A stretch of DNA of 64,000 bases, taken from Paludibacter sp. 47-17. GTDB taxonomy: Bacteria; Bacteroidota; Bacteroidia; Bacteroidales; Paludibacteraceae. The DNA lies in NCBI GenBank assembly GCA_001898935.1, contig MKVT01000018.1, forward strand, positions 1 through 64,000. The letters are read 5' to 3'. The notes under the pieces are model-generated. The model did not search any database. It was not told the origin of the DNA and worked only from the letters and a program-made list of their open reading frames with translations. A program made the translations under genes and the position numbers. Of this stretch, positions 62,996-64,000 are shown piece after piece; position 1 is the first letter of the stretch, and every line of letters begins with the position of its first letter.

Positions 62996-63877
62996 TTATT
63001 TAGCTCGAGGATGAGCTTGTTTATATATGGTATATAGTTCTCCGAATCCTGTATGCGTGTACACCTGCGTGGCCGCCAGCGAACTGTGACCCAACAGCTC
63101 CTTCAGCGCATTGATGTCGGCACCGTTGTTCAGCATCCCGGTTGCAAAACTGTGACGAAGCACATGGGGACTGAGTTTCGATAGCGTGCTCACTTGCGAC
63201 ATAATCGTGTGTACAATATTATACACTAATTTCGGATACATCTTTTTTCCGTTGGTTCGTACAAAAAAATTATCGGGATTGCCTCCTACCACCTTGTCAC
63301 GAAACGCCTGATAAGCTTTCAACCTTTCACACAACCCTGTATCAAGAGGAAGAATGCGCTGCTTGTTGCGCTTGCCGGTCACTTTTACTTCTCCTGCTAC
63401 CGTATCTATATCGGTATCGCGGAGGGCTACTAATTCTGAAAGGCGGATTCCGGTCATGTAAAACAACTCAATGATCAATAAATTTCGTATCCGTTCGAAG
63501 TCGTCGGGCTGAAAGGTGGTGTCGAGTGCCTCAACGATCTCCCGGTGCTTAAAAAACACGGGAAGAGGCTTTTTTGTTTTGGGCAAAATAACTTTTAACG
63601 TGGGGTTGCCGGAAACCGCGTCGCGTAAGAGTAAAAATTTCCAGAACGACTTTAAGGTGGAAATCTTGCGGGCAATCGTCCGGGCGCTGCTCCCCGACTC
63701 CGAAAGCTCCATAATCCATCCGCGAATCTCGTCCGGTCCTACCTCCGATGCATCGAACGATGCCGCATCCCGGCCGAGGTAAGCGGCAAACTGAAGCAAA
63801 TCGTTACGATACGACAAAACAGTATGAGAAGAGTAATTCTTCTCATACTGTAAATATTGCAGAAAGTCATTTATCAT
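62996..63877 (-). CDS. tyrosine recombinase XerC/XerD-type
   Basis: The 293-residue site-specific recombinase has an N-terminal SAM-like core-binding domain (1-85) and a catalytic domain. The catalytic residues are the Arg in TGIRLSEL, the Lys in VTGKRNKQ, the HVLRH His/Arg pair, the His in LGHSSL and the nucleophile Tyr in VYTHTGF. Lack of mobile-element context and its position beside rpsU suggest the chromosome-dimer-resolution recombinase, not a phage integrase. XerC and XerD cannot be separated by eye. Confidence 0.88.
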   Translation of the reverse strand: MINDFLQYLQYEKNYSSHTVLSYRNDLLQFAAYLGRDAASFDASEVGPDEIRGWIMELSESGSSARTIARKISTLKSFWKFLLLRDAVSGNPTLKVILPKTKKPLPVFFKHREIVEALDTTFQPDDFERIRNLLIIELFYMTGIRLSELVALRDTDIDTVAGEVKVTGKRNKQRILPLDTGLCERLKAYQAFRDKVVGGNPDNFFVRTNGKKMYPKLVYNIVHTIMSQVSTLSKLSPHVLRHSFATGMLNNGADINALKELLGHSSLAATQVYTHTGFGELYTIYKQAHPRAK

Positions 63878-63959
63878 AACCTTTATCCTGTTTCTGCAAC
63901 GAAAATAGAATAAATAAACCGTACAACCAAATAATCGCGCGGATTAGTTGCAGGAAATT

Positions 63960-64000
63960 TTACTCTTGTCCGAGCTGCATCTTCTGAACGTAAACCGCGT
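63960..64000 (-). CDS. rpsU: 30S ribosomal protein S21, C-terminal end
   Basis: The minus-strand frame reads AVYVQKMQLGQE then TAA, matching the usual end of Bacteroidetes S21. The rest lies beyond the right edge. rpsU before a xer gene is a familiar order in this phylum. Confidence 0.7.
   Translation of the reverse strand, partial: AVYVQKMQLGQE

Noticed and set aside
62996-63877. Tyrosine recombinase as the integrase of an element ending at the tRNA cluster
   Set aside because: No attachment-site duplication of a tRNA end is seen and the neighbours are housekeeping genes (rpsU, hpf).

Overview
The window is chromosomal DNA of a Bacteroidetes bacterium, most likely of the order Bacteroidales. 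Four things point there: repeated promoters of the TAnnTTTG type (Bacteroidetes sigma factor, -7 element) in front of operons; a RprX/RprY-like two-component pair; a putative type IX secretion tail on a BspA-like protein; and the fused str-S10-spc-alpha ribosomal operon order with zinc-free S14, S4 and L36. The species cannot be read from the sequence; a Paludibacter-like or Dysgonomonas-like relative is a guess. No rRNA, CRISPR array, prophage or insertion sequence is visible.

Layout. 1-2.8 kb: the tail of an unknown gene and a metzincin-type lipoprotein metalloprotease. 2.8-8.9 kb: an alpha/beta-hydrolase-like gene, two membrane-anchored LytTR regulators flanking a patatin, and a secreted leucine-rich-repeat protein. 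8.9-15.6 kb: an apparently co-transcribed accessory operon of a PqqD-like protein, an ATP-grasp ligase, a fold-type III PLP decarboxylase with a leader-like N-terminus, a urea-transporter/M23-peptidase fusion, an outer-membrane barrel protein and a periplasmic TPR protein. This is the most unusual part of the window. 15.8-17 kb: an aspartate-type aminotransferase. 17.1-21.9 kb: a signalling operon of three histidine kinases, a B12-binding protein and a single-domain response regulator.

22-40.2 kb (minus strand): the ribosomal protein super-operon from rpsL to rplQ, including fusA, secY, map, infA and rpoA, read from a clear promoter before rpsL. 40.4-43.7 kb (minus): an AraC regulator with a dicarboxylate/amino-acid symporter and an MFS carrier in overlapping frames. 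43.9-46.2 kb: rprX-rprY. 46.2-49.4 kb (minus): mutL, a small membrane protein and mannose-1-phosphate guanylyltransferase. 49.5-62.6 kb (minus): a tRNA cluster, tuf, tRNA-Trp, secE, nusG, rplK-A-J-L, rpoB and rpoC. 62.7-64 kb (minus): hpf, a XerC/D recombinase and the end of rpsU.

Two thirds of the window is therefore translation and transcription machinery. The accessory interest is concentrated in 4-22 kb, where a possible peptide- or amino-acid-modifying envelope system and a possible cobalamin-linked phosphorelay lie next to each other. No intergenic stretch exceeds 300 bases without a gene. The gaps of 100-220 bases hold promoters, terminators or nothing recognisable, as noted in the entries.
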